Of a stretch of DNA of 64,000 bases, positions 41,545-49,428 are shown piece by piece. The translations under genes and the position numbers were made by a program. The stretch is from Haladaptatus paucihalophilus DX253. GTDB lineage: Archaea > Halobacteriota > Halobacteria > Halobacteriales > Haladaptataceae. The stretch lies in the NCBI RefSeq assembly GCF_000376445.1, contig NZ_AQXI01000003.1:62001-126000 (forward strand), written 5' to 3'. Every line of letters begins with the position of its first letter. Positions within the stretch are counted from its first letter, which is position 1. The notes beneath the pieces were generated by a model. The model made no database searches and was not told the origin of the DNA. It was given only the letters and a program-made list of their open reading frames with translations.

Positions 41545-41874
41545 ATGAAAAAAGGAACTAGAATGCTCCTCGCTATGACCGTCGTTGCCAGCCTCTTCGC
41601 GGTTGGCTTCGTCGGAAACGCGGCCGCATTCGCGGACGACAATCAGGCACAGTACAGTGAACAGCACGCGTGGTCCGGTGTGAGCCAGGACCAGTACGTC
41701 GCACAGGGCAACGCCAACCACCAAGAGGACAACTACGCGGTCTCGGCTGCGGTCGGCTGGGACAGTGATTCCGGCAACGCGTACGCGGTCCAGTACAGCG
41801 AGCAGGAGAACGAGAACGCGCAGGGTGCCTGGTCCAGCGCAGAAAACTACAACTGGCAGAACCAGGACGACTAA
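41545..41874 (+). CDS. Secreted Gln/Asn-rich small protein
   Basis: Protein of 109 residues. The N-terminal signal (MKKGTRMLLAMTVVASLFAVGFVGNAAAFA) is Sec-type without a Tat RR motif. The mature 79 residues are Q-, N-, S- and acid-rich with repeated short motifs (QYSEQ occurs twice; Q-D-Q-Y, Q-G-N-A-N, AVQYSEQ). AAGGTGA precedes the ATG. The start at 41545 gives a proper signal peptide. Similar QN-rich repetitive secreted proteins can form surface fibres or matrix in other microbes, but that is speculation. Confidence 0.78.
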   Translation: MKKGTRMLLAMTVVASLFAVGFVGNAAAFADDNQAQYSEQHAWSGVSQDQYVAQGNANHQEDNYAVSAAVGWDSDSGNAYAVQYSEQENENAQGAWSSAENYNWQNQDD

Positions 41875-42028
41875 ACCAGCGGATTACTGAACTCGGCGAA
41901 TCGAGTTCCAAACGCTTTACAGCACGACTATTTTTCGGCCCGTCGGCGCGACGACGACCGGTAATCGAGATTGCGCGACGGATGGGTTCCCAATAACAAA
42001 GCACGAGAGCGCCGTTCTCCGTTTCGAT

Positions 42029-42361
42029 ATGACCGACGCAGACCGTCCGTCCAGAACTCCGGTCGATTCCGGTTCTGACACCGACGACCAGCGTTTACGA
42101 CCGACCGACGCGACGACGCGCGGCATCGTCCTGCTCGTCGTCCTGTCGTTCGGAATCGTACCCGGCGTCCTCTCGGGAGCACCGTCGTCGCCGTCACCCC
42201 CGACCGAGACGGTGGCGGACTCCTGTTCGGCACCGTCCGACAACGGCGTCCTGTGGCACCTCCAGCGCTACGGCGCTGGCTGTGAGCGGAACGACTTCGT
42301 TCGCTTTCCGGCGGGTGAGCAGATAGACCGCATCGGCGAACCGCCGTGGGTGCCGCTGTAG
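42029..42361 (+). CDS. Single-TM small protein, unknown function
   Basis: Protein of 110 residues with a polar N-terminus (residues 1-30), a TM helix GIVLLVVLSFGIVPGVLSG (residues 31-50) and a C-terminal part with two Cys (CSAPS, GAGCER). It could be membrane-anchored with the Cys side outside. No family recognised. Its promoter region is unclear; codon use fits the neighbours. Confidence 0.6.
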   Translation: MTDADRPSRTPVDSGSDTDDQRLRPTDATTRGIVLLVVLSFGIVPGVLSGAPSSPSPPTETVADSCSAPSDNGVLWHLQRYGAGCERNDFVRFPAGEQIDRIGEPPWVPL

Positions 42362-42410
42362 CGGGTCGTCGCGCCGACTACCGAGCGCGATTCCGAGACT
42401 GCACTCCCAG

Positions 42411-42599
42411 CTAGCCAAAGAGCAGTCGAATGTCGTCCAGTCTGTCCTCGCCGTCGGCGTCGTCCCGTTCGACGTCGATTCCCGGAGACCCCGTGATCGT
42501 TCCGTCCTCGGCCACCGACGCGCGGAAGCCGACCTGATACCTCGTCGTTCGTCGTTCGCTTCCCTTCAGTCGAAACAGGCCGTCTCTGTCGCGCTTCAA
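42411..42599 (-). CDS. Acidic short hypothetical protein or gene remnant
   Basis: Open frame of 62 residues from a TTG at 42599, beginning LKRDRDGLFRLKGSERRTTRYQVGFRAS and ending acidic (DVERDDADGEDRLDDIRLLFG). The same frame continues upstream without a stop for at least 34 more codons (ETRTRISIGGSFDAET, CGNPAFLAGSER) and into the end of the next gene, but has no ATG, GTG or TTG there. This suggests either a 5'-truncated gene or an unusual start, not a simple small gene. Confidence 0.4.
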   Translation of the reverse strand: MKRDRDGLFRLKGSERRTTRYQVGFRASVAEDGTITGSPGIDVERDDADGEDRLDDIRLLFG

Positions 42600-42658
42600 A
42601 CGCTCGCTACCGGCGAGAAATGCCGGGTTTCCGCACGTCTCGGCGTCGAACGACCCGC

Positions 42659-43096
42659 CTATCGATATCCGTGTTCGAGTCTCAGTGAACGCTTTTTGTC
42701 CGCTATCGGTTCCGTTCCGGGTTCGGCGTCGGATTCAGGCGACGGACAGTCCCGACAGTAGACGTTTTCGCCCCAGTCGAGCGTTCTGAGCGGGATGCCG
42801 AAGGCGACCTGCTGTTTGGCGTACCGCCGCCGCTCGCCGTCCTCGGTTCGACCTCCACAGCAGTCACAGCGGACCCGTCCGTCGGTTTCGATGGGTCGGA
42901 TGTCGGTGCGGTGTTTCACCCCGAAGCTCGTCGGCGAGTATGCCACACGTCCTCGGGAGAACGCCCACGTCATCCCCAACAGGGTCAATCCCCACGCGAG
43001 CGTCCCGTCGTCGATTCCGAAGTACGAGTCCGGGCCGATGAACGAGACGGCGAACACCGCCATCGTGGTGAGCAAAAAAATATCGTCGAAGCTCAT
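42659..43096 (-). CDS. Two-TM protein with zinc ribbon, haloarchaeal
   Basis: Protein of 145 residues starting MSFDDIFLLTTMAVFAV. Two TM helices (about 5-25 and 30-50) precede a soluble domain with VRCDCCGGRTEDG and ENVYCRDCPS, a four-cysteine zinc ribbon. The two-TM plus ribbon layout recurs in haloarchaeal uncharacterised proteins. The start at 43096 is preferred over 43135 (MGSPPS...). Divergent from the ComA gene. Confidence 0.72.
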   Translation of the reverse strand: MSFDDIFLLTTMAVFAVSFIGPDSYFGIDDGTLAWGLTLLGMTWAFSRGRVAYSPTSFGVKHRTDIRPIETDGRVRCDCCGGRTEDGERRRYAKQQVAFGIPLRTLDWGENVYCRDCPSPESDAEPGTEPIADKKRSLRLEHGYR

Positions 43097-43260
43097 CGAC
43101 CGAATCTCCGACGCGAGTGATGGTGGAGAGCCCATACCTGTAAAATTTCGAACCGCGTTCCTTCAGCGTTTGGCGAACGAATATTCTATTGAGTTATTGT
43201 CATTTACTGCGACGCCCAACGCCTTTAGTATCTGTTCGTCGTACCCCGTCCGGGGGTTTC

Positions 43261-44085
43261 ATGACCGACAGAGCATTCGACTTTCTGCACGTCAACGAGC
43301 GCGAATCGAAACCGCGGGAGAAGGGAATCACCGAGATGCGCGGGCCGTACTACGACCCGATGGGGCCGCGCGAACTGCAGGACATCCTCGACACGATGGG
43401 CGAGTACGTGGACATCTACAAGTTCTCGGGCGGGTCGTTCGCACTGATGCCCGAGGACGTGGTGGAGGAACTCATCACCGTCTGCCACGAGTACGACGTT
43501 CAGGTTTCGACCGGGGGATTCATCGAGAACGTCCTCGTCCGCGACAACGACAAGGTAGAACGGTACATCGAGGAGGCCGGAAACCTCGGTTTCGACATCG
43601 TGGAAATCTCCTCGGGATTCATCGCCATCGACACCGACGACCTCGTGGAACTGACCCGACTCGTTCAGGACCACGGCCTGAAGGCCAAGCCCGAAATCAA
43701 CGTCCAATTCGGCGCTGGCGGGGCCTCTTCGGTCGAGGAACTGGAGAGCGAGGCGGCCATCGACCCCGCGAGCGCCATCGAGGAGGCTCACCGCCATCTC
43801 GAAGCAGGCGCGTACAAAATCATGGTCGAATCCGAAGGAATCACCGAGCGCGTCCGCGACTGGCGGACCGACGTGGCCTTCGAGATAGCGAACGAGGTCG
43901 GCATCGAGAACTGCGTGTTCGAGGCCGCCGACCCGCAAGTCTTCGAGTGGTACATCAAGAACTTCGGGCCGGAGGTGAACCTGTTCGTGGACAACTCCCA
44001 AATCGTCGAGTTGGAGTGTATGCGTTCGGGACTGTGGGGGAAGAAGAGTTCGTGGGGACGCGTGGTGTCGTACGACGAGGAATAG
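43261..44085 (+). CDS. Phosphosulfolactate synthase/ComA family protein
   Basis: (beta/alpha)8-type protein of 274 residues starting MTDRAFDFLHVNERESKPREKGITEMRGPYY. The family core is clear: VDIYKFSGGSFALMPED, VSTGGFIENVL, GFDIVEISSGFIAID, KPEINVQFGAGG. In methanogens ComA makes phosphosulfolactate from PEP and sulfite in coenzyme M synthesis. Haloarchaea do not make methane, and the plant homologue HSA32 has no such role, so the true substrate here is open. Sulfolactate or sulfonate metabolism is possible. The start at 43261 is preceded by TTTAGTA at 31-37 nt. Confidence 0.9.
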   Translation: MTDRAFDFLHVNERESKPREKGITEMRGPYYDPMGPRELQDILDTMGEYVDIYKFSGGSFALMPEDVVEELITVCHEYDVQVSTGGFIENVLVRDNDKVERYIEEAGNLGFDIVEISSGFIAIDTDDLVELTRLVQDHGLKAKPEINVQFGAGGASSVEELESEAAIDPASAIEEAHRHLEAGAYKIMVESEGITERVRDWRTDVAFEIANEVGIENCVFEAADPQVFEWYIKNFGPEVNLFVDNSQIVELECMRSGLWGKKSSWGRVVSYDEE

Positions 44086-44164
44086 CGGCGGCGTATCGGG
44101 AACGCCGCTCGACCCTCACCAGTCCGCCAGTCGATATTTACCGTCCCGCACGCATACGAACGAT

Positions 44165-44983
44165 ATGGAGTACGAGACGATTCACGGGGAGGAGATTCCG
44201 AAGGTCGGCCTCGGAACGTGGCGGATGGAGGGCGCGACGTGCCGCGATGCGGTCGGAACCGCGCTCGACCTCGGCTATCGACACATCGACACCGCGCAAG
44301 CCTACGGCAACGAGCGGCAGGTCGGGCAAGCCATCGAGCACTCCGACGTCGACCGCGACGACATCTTTCTGACGACGAAGGTGTGGCCGATGCACCGCAA
44401 ACGTCCCGACATCGTCAACTCCGTCCACGAGAGTTTGGCGCAGTTGGGGACCGAGTACGTGGACTTGCTCCTCATCCACTGGCCGAACCCGCTCGCCTCG
44501 ACGGGCGAGGTGATGCGGACGCTCTCGGACCTACAGAGCGACGGGGTGGCCCGCCACATCGGCGTGAGCAACTTCGACACGGGGCAGTTGGAGACGGCGC
44601 GGGAGGAGGCGACGGTGGACGTGTTCACCGACCAGGTGCAGTTTCACCCGTTCAACCCGCAGGCGGAGTTGCTCGACTACTGCCAGCGAAACGACGTGCT
44701 GCTGACGGCCTACAGTCCGCTGGCCCACGGCGGCGCCATGCACGACCACGTTCTCACGGAACTCGGGACGAAGTACGACAAGTCCCCGGCACAGGTCGCA
44801 CTCCGGTGGGTGACACAGCAGGACGGCGTGGTGACGATTCCGAAATCGACGAGCGAGGCGCACCTGAAACAGAACCTCGAAATCTTCGACTTCGAACTGA
44901 CCGAGACGGAGATGGCGCTCGTAGCGCGCCCCTCGCGCCTTCGCACGGGAATGTCGATGCTTCGCGGCCGGTTGGGACGGTAA
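44165..44983 (+). CDS. Aldo/keto reductase (AKR5-like)
   Basis: Protein of 272 residues with the complete tetrad: Asp42 and Tyr47 in HIDTAQAY, Lys72 in TTKVW, His105 in LIHWPN. The C-terminal cofactor-binding part is VVTIPKSTSEAHLKQN. The sequence is like 2,5-diketo-D-gluconate reductases and morphine-type AKRs. It is convergent with the purine nucleoside permease-like gene, the stops being separated by one base. Substrate unknown. Confidence 0.92.
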   Translation: MEYETIHGEEIPKVGLGTWRMEGATCRDAVGTALDLGYRHIDTAQAYGNERQVGQAIEHSDVDRDDIFLTTKVWPMHRKRPDIVNSVHESLAQLGTEYVDLLLIHWPNPLASTGEVMRTLSDLQSDGVARHIGVSNFDTGQLETAREEATVDVFTDQVQFHPFNPQAELLDYCQRNDVLLTAYSPLAHGGAMHDHVLTELGTKYDKSPAQVALRWVTQQDGVVTIPKSTSEAHLKQNLEIFDFELTETEMALVARPSRLRTGMSMLRGRLGR

Positions 44984-44984
44984 C

Positions 44985-45926
44985 TCAGCCTGTTTCCCCG
45001 TTCACATCTCCACCGTCGCGGAGTTCCTCCACGATGGCCGACCCGACGCGGCGAACGTTCTCAAGCGTGACGTCGAAGGTTTCCGCCTGCACGCCGTCGT
45101 GCAGGCTCTCCCGAATCGACTGTCCGTCGTGGGGTCTGTCGAAGTTGGCGACCCCGCGCACGCTCAGATACCGGTCCAGCAGTCCGAACCGGTCGAGGGC
45201 GGTCGCCGTTCCCATCTCTTCCATCTCGGTCGTCGCGTAGGTTCCGGCACCGTACTGCTCCGTGAGCCACTGGGCGTGCTCGGAAATCGTCGCTCCGTGC
45301 CAGAACTCGTCGCCACAGAGCGTCGTTCCGACATCGACGCCGGGCTTCGACCGCGCAGCTTGCTGTTCGTAGCGGTTTCGGTACGCTTCCGTACCCGACG
45401 AATCGAGGAGTTCGACCGACTTTGCGACCCGGACGGCTTCGGTCACGAGGTCGTCGTTCAGGTGGTAGACGTAATCGTGCGGCCGATAGGAGAGGAGTTC
45501 GAGCGGCCGCTCCCGCTCGTCCGTTGTCTCGCCGTCGCGCGCCGCCCAGCGATGTTTCCGGTCCCAATCGACGATGCTGTCCGCGACGAACACGGACCCG
45601 AGCGTTCCGACCGTCGGCGGCGCTCCGGCGATGCCGACCGTTAGAAAGTACGTCTCCGAGCAGTCGAACCGCTCTCCGGCGAGGATGGCGGTCACGGTCG
45701 CCGCCGCATCCGCTTTTCCCATCCCCGTCGAGGTGATTCCGATGCCGTCGTCCGTGTAGTAGACGGGCATGTTCGCGCCCGATACCGACACCGAATTCTC
45801 GAACTCGTAGCTCTCGCGCCAGCGTTCGAACTCGTCGGGGAGGTCTTTCTCCACGTCGAAGTCGTCCGCCGCGAAGGCTGGAAGCAGGAGCACGTCGAGG
45901 GCGATCGGTTCCGTCGTACCAGTCAT
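44985..45926 (-). CDS. Purine nucleoside permease (NUP) family protein
   Basis: Protein of 313 residues from the ATG at 45926 (MTGTTEPIALDVLLLP). NUP family signatures: LLLPAFAADDFDVEKDL, ITSTGMGKADAAATVTAIL, SETYFLTVGIAGAPPTVGTLGSVFVAD, and TTEMEEMGTATAL. The fold is that of nucleoside phosphorylases and no TM helix is present, so a phosphorylase-like or nucleosidase role is more likely than transport in spite of the family name. It is divergent from nothing close; the ALS-like gene is in tandem upstream on the same strand. Confidence 0.88.
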   Translation of the reverse strand: MTGTTEPIALDVLLLPAFAADDFDVEKDLPDEFERWRESYEFENSVSVSGANMPVYYTDDGIGITSTGMGKADAAATVTAILAGERFDCSETYFLTVGIAGAPPTVGTLGSVFVADSIVDWDRKHRWAARDGETTDERERPLELLSYRPHDYVYHLNDDLVTEAVRVAKSVELLDSSGTEAYRNRYEQQAARSKPGVDVGTTLCGDEFWHGATISEHAQWLTEQYGAGTYATTEMEEMGTATALDRFGLLDRYLSVRGVANFDRPHDGQSIRESLHDGVQAETFDVTLENVRRVGSAIVEELRDGGDVNGETG

Positions 45927-46006
45927 TCGAGAACTCGTTCGTCGGCGTTCGTATAGGTGATTTCGGTCGGGGTACCCGCCGACTCGATTCCGGCGCGGGT
46001 TCGTGC

Positions 46007-47584
46007 TTACCGCACCGGTATCTCGACCAACGTCATGTCCTCGCTCTCGACCGCTTCGGTCAGCGCCGCGTCGATTTCGTCCCACGTCTCGGCCCGCGTG
46101 GCGTCGATGCCGAAGCTTTCGGCGAATTTCACGAAGTCGGGATTCGTCAGGCCGGTCCCGAAGTGTTCGCCGAACTCCTCCTCCTGTTCCTCGGTGATGA
46201 GTCCGTACTCGGAGTCGTTGAAGACGATGATGGTGTACGCACAGCCGAGTCTGGTCGCCGTCTCTATCTCCGCCGCGTTCATCATGAACCCGCCGTCCCC
46301 CGTGGCGACGACGACGTTCGAATCGGACGCGAGGTCGGCCGCCAGACCGCCCGGAACGCCGATTCCCATGCTGGCGAGCCCGTTCGAGACGATGACCGTG
46401 TTCGGTTCGTAGGTCGGGAAGTTCTGCGCGATGGCCATCTTGTGGCTGCCCACGTCGGAGACGAGCACGTCCTCGTCGGCCATCGCCTCCCGGAGGAATG
46501 GGAGGACGTTCTTCACCGTCACCGGGTCGTCGGACTCGGGGTGCCGGGTCGTCTGCTCGGCGATGGCCTCGCGCTTGTCGCGGTACCATTCGGCGGGGCA
46601 GGCCACGTCGAGTCGCTCCCGGAGCGCGTCGAGTCCGGCGGAGATGTCACAGACGAGTTCAACGTTCGGGTTGTAGTGTTCGTACACCTCGGCGGGTTCG
46701 GAGTCGAGGTGAACGATGTCCTTGTCGCGGTCGGGATTCCAACTTTCGGGGTCGTGTTCGGCGATGTCGTAGCCGAGCGTGAGCACGCAGTCGGCCCGCG
46801 CGATGGCGTCCGCGGCCTCGCCGTTTTCGCCCGAGTCGAGCGTGAACAGGGAGTGCTCGTCGGCGTCCGAGAGCGCCCCCTTACCCATGTAGGTTCCGAC
46901 GACGGGAACGTCGGTTTCGGAGACGAACTCGCGGAGGCTCTCTGCCGCCCGCTCCCGCACCGCACCGTTGCCGGCGATGACGAGCGGTCTATCGGCCCGT
47001 TGGAGCAGTTCGGCGGCGTGCTCGACGGACCGCTCGTCCGGGTCGGGTCGCCGCACCCGACGGGTGAATTCGAGCGGTTCCGCGCTCGTTTCCTCGGCCG
47101 CGACGTCCTCCGGGAATTCGAGGTGCGTCGCGCCGGGTTTCTCGTATTCGGCGAGTTTGAACGCCTTGCGAACCGACTCGTTGATGGTTTCCGGGTCGGT
47201 CATCTGCGTGTTCCACTTCGTCACCGACCGGTAGGTGTGGAGCACGTCGAGCAGTTGATGGCTCTCCTTGTGCTGGCGCTCGAGTCCGGCCTGTCCGGTG
47301 ATGGCGACGACGGGACTCTTGTCCAGATGTGCGTCCGCGACCCCCGTCAGGAGGTTCGTCGCGCCCGGCCCGAGCGTCGAGAGGCAGACGCCAGCACGTC
47401 CGGTCACCCGCCCGTGCACGTCGGCCATGAACGCCGCACCCTGTTCGTGTCGAACGGGGATGAACTCGATGTCGGAGTCGCGGAGCGAGAAGAGGACGTC
47501 GCCGAGTTCCTCGCCCGGCAACCCGAACACGTACTCGACGCCCTCCTGCTCCAGACAGTCCACCAGCAAGTCGGATGCTTTCAT
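46007..47584 (-). CDS. Acetolactate synthase large subunit-like ThDP enzyme
   Basis: Protein of 525 residues. Catalytic Glu47 in PVRHEQGAAFMADVHGR, the ThDP motif GDGGFMMNAAEIETATRLGCAYTIIVFND, and STLGPGATNLLTGVADA. It resembles catabolic acetolactate synthase/AlsS or other ThDP-dependent decarboxylases; no FAD-type ALS small subunit is adjacent and no ilv genes surround it. The most likely reaction is acetolactate formation from pyruvate; benzoylformate-type substrates are possible. Confidence 0.9.
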   Translation of the reverse strand: MKASDLLVDCLEQEGVEYVFGLPGEELGDVLFSLRDSDIEFIPVRHEQGAAFMADVHGRVTGRAGVCLSTLGPGATNLLTGVADAHLDKSPVVAITGQAGLERQHKESHQLLDVLHTYRSVTKWNTQMTDPETINESVRKAFKLAEYEKPGATHLEFPEDVAAEETSAEPLEFTRRVRRPDPDERSVEHAAELLQRADRPLVIAGNGAVRERAAESLREFVSETDVPVVGTYMGKGALSDADEHSLFTLDSGENGEAADAIARADCVLTLGYDIAEHDPESWNPDRDKDIVHLDSEPAEVYEHYNPNVELVCDISAGLDALRERLDVACPAEWYRDKREAIAEQTTRHPESDDPVTVKNVLPFLREAMADEDVLVSDVGSHKMAIAQNFPTYEPNTVIVSNGLASMGIGVPGGLAADLASDSNVVVATGDGGFMMNAAEIETATRLGCAYTIIVFNDSEYGLITEEQEEEFGEHFGTGLTNPDFVKFAESFGIDATRAETWDEIDAALTEAVESEDMTLVEIPVR

Positions 47585-47626
47585 CGCCCGAAATACGAGG
47601 AAGAAGGATTAGTGCTTGGTGGCGGG

Positions 47627-48187
47627 TCAGCAGTTGACCGGCTTCACGCTATCGACGGCGAGCAGGCGACAGCCGCTTCCCGTCTCGGCTTCGAGGAGCA
47701 GGCTCCGGTCGCTCGAACACAGTTCGAGGTCACAGCTACAGAAGGTCAGTACTGTGTCGCCGTCGGCGTCGCCGTCCACGTTCTCGTTTTTCACGCGACA
47801 CGCCGGTGCGGACCGCCCGTCGGTCTCCGAGAGCAGACCGTCGATGTCCGCACAGGAGATGTCTCGCCACTTCGGATTTCGGTACTTCTGACAGCGCCGC
47901 GATTCGAACGGTGCCCGGTCCGACGACGGAACCAGACGAACGCTCTCGGGTTTCACGTTCGGCCAGCCGATGTAGACCGTGACGGGTTCGTCCGCCCGCG
48001 CGTTCACCGTGTTCGGACAACAGCCGGGTTTCACGTCCATCCAACAGGTCTTACAGCAGTCCTCCGTCTCGTCTTGCGCACTCGCCTGCCCGACGAGCGA
48101 GGGGACGCCGAAAGCCACCCCGGCGGTGGCGAGGGCACCCCGTTTGAGGACGCGTCGTCTGCTCTGTGCGTGTCGTTTGGATTCCAT
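47627..48187 (-). CDS. Cysteine-rich Tat-exported protein
   Basis: Protein of 186 residues. A Tat signal RRRVLKRGALATAGVAFGVPSLVGQASA precedes a mature part with 13 cysteines (CCKTC, PGCCPN, RRCQ, ISCAD, PACRV, TFCSC, ELCSS, SGCR, terminal VNC). With so many cysteines and a folded-export route, disulfides or a metal centre are likely. It has no lipobox and is expected to be released or loosely bound. Family not recognised. Divergent from the SdhB-like gene. Confidence 0.8.
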   Translation of the reverse strand: MESKRHAQSRRRVLKRGALATAGVAFGVPSLVGQASAQDETEDCCKTCWMDVKPGCCPNTVNARADEPVTVYIGWPNVKPESVRLVPSSDRAPFESRRCQKYRNPKWRDISCADIDGLLSETDGRSAPACRVKNENVDGDADGDTVLTFCSCDLELCSSDRSLLLEAETGSGCRLLAVDSVKPVNC

Positions 48188-48350
48188 GCGAATCGTTCCT
48201 GCATGGTCGCCCAACATGTTACCGTTTTTGTCCGTTTCAGAGAGGTGTTCGTCGAACCGTCGTTCCGTCGCTCGCCATCCGACCGAAATGGCATATCGAC
48301 GACGGGGTTTATCCTCGTTCGGCCCGTGATACCCGTGCGAGGGGGTTTCG

Positions 48351-49241
48351 ATGAGCCAACAGGAAGGGGAAATGGAGCGACAGGAGTCCGAAGAGGAAGT
48401 GGAACAGGCTGGAAGAGCGACCGAATCGTCGCCACAACAGCGCCGACTGGAGCGCAAGGCGCGGCGGCGACGGGAGCGCGAAGCCGAGGCGGAACGGGCC
48501 GCCGAATCGCGGGACGAGTCGGTTCACCTCAAGGTGTTCCGGTACGACCCCGACGTGCCCGAGAAGCAAAAGCCGCGGTTCGACCACTTCTACGTCCCGG
48601 ACAAACGGGGGCTGACGGTCCTCGACGCGCTCATCTACGCCCGCGACCACTTCGATTCCACGCTGACGGTGCGCCACTCGTGTCGGCAAGCCATCTGCGG
48701 GAGCGACGCCGTGTTCATCAACGGGTCACAACGGCTGGCCTGCCAGACGCAGGTGTCCGACCTCGACAGCCCGGTGCAGGTCGAACCGTTGCCGCATCAG
48801 GAGGTCATCAAAGACCTCGTGGTGGAGATGGAGCACTTCTACGACCAGATGCACGCGGTCGAACCCTACTTCCAGACGGACGAGAAGCCGGACGACGACC
48901 TCGAAGAACAGCGCCAGTCCCGCGAGAACCGCGAGGAGATAAAGACGGCAACCCGGTGTATCTGGTGCGGTGCGTGCATGTCCTCGTGTAACATCGCGGC
49001 GGGCGACAACCGGTACCTCGGCCCGGCGGCCATCAACGCGGCGTACCGGTTCGCCATGGACGAACGCGAGGGCGAGTCCGTGACGGAACATCGACTGAAC
49101 CTGATGGACCAAGAACACGGCGTCTGGCGCTGTCAGACGCAGTTCTCCTGTACCAACGTCTGCCCGAAGGACATCCCGCTGACACAGCACATTCAGGAAC
49201 TGAAGCGGGAAGCGGTGAAGAAAAACCTCACGTTCTGGTAA
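48351..49241 (+). CDS. sdhB: Succinate dehydrogenase/fumarate reductase iron-sulfur subunit-like (SdhB-like)
   Basis: Protein of 296 residues. After an acidic, arginine-rich N-terminal extension of about 55 residues, the [2Fe-2S] motif is CRQAICGSDAVFINGSQRLAC with Asp at the third ligand as in E. coli SdhB. The C-terminal part carries CIWCGACMSSCNI and CQTQFSCTNVCPKD for the [4Fe-4S] and [3Fe-4S]-type clusters. No sdhA, sdhC or sdhD is adjacent on either side. It might work with subunits encoded elsewhere, or with a partner of a different kind. TTTATCC is 37-43 nt before the ATG. Confidence 0.9.
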   Translation: MSQQEGEMERQESEEEVEQAGRATESSPQQRRLERKARRRREREAEAERAAESRDESVHLKVFRYDPDVPEKQKPRFDHFYVPDKRGLTVLDALIYARDHFDSTLTVRHSCRQAICGSDAVFINGSQRLACQTQVSDLDSPVQVEPLPHQEVIKDLVVEMEHFYDQMHAVEPYFQTDEKPDDDLEEQRQSRENREEIKTATRCIWCGACMSSCNIAAGDNRYLGPAAINAAYRFAMDEREGESVTEHRLNLMDQEHGVWRCQTQFSCTNVCPKDIPLTQHIQELKREAVKKNLTFW

Positions 49242-49428
49242 CGCCCGGTTCGGCGCGTCGTCCGTGCGTTCCGCGTTGCCGTCCGCCACTTGAGTTGTCG
49301 TGCTACGTCCCTTCTCGCGGAACGCTTCACATCGAATACAATTCAGGTCATAGATGGGACCCGTGTGTCCACGCAATAAATGACAAACGACCGAAACGAA
49401 TTACTCCTTGCCTCCCGACCATTGTGTG

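Noticed and set aside
46163-48991. A 942-codon plus-strand open frame
   Set aside because: It runs antisense through the ThDP enzyme and the Cys-rich gene and then through the SdhB gene out of frame. Its product is basic and repetitive, as typical shadows in G+C-rich DNA are.
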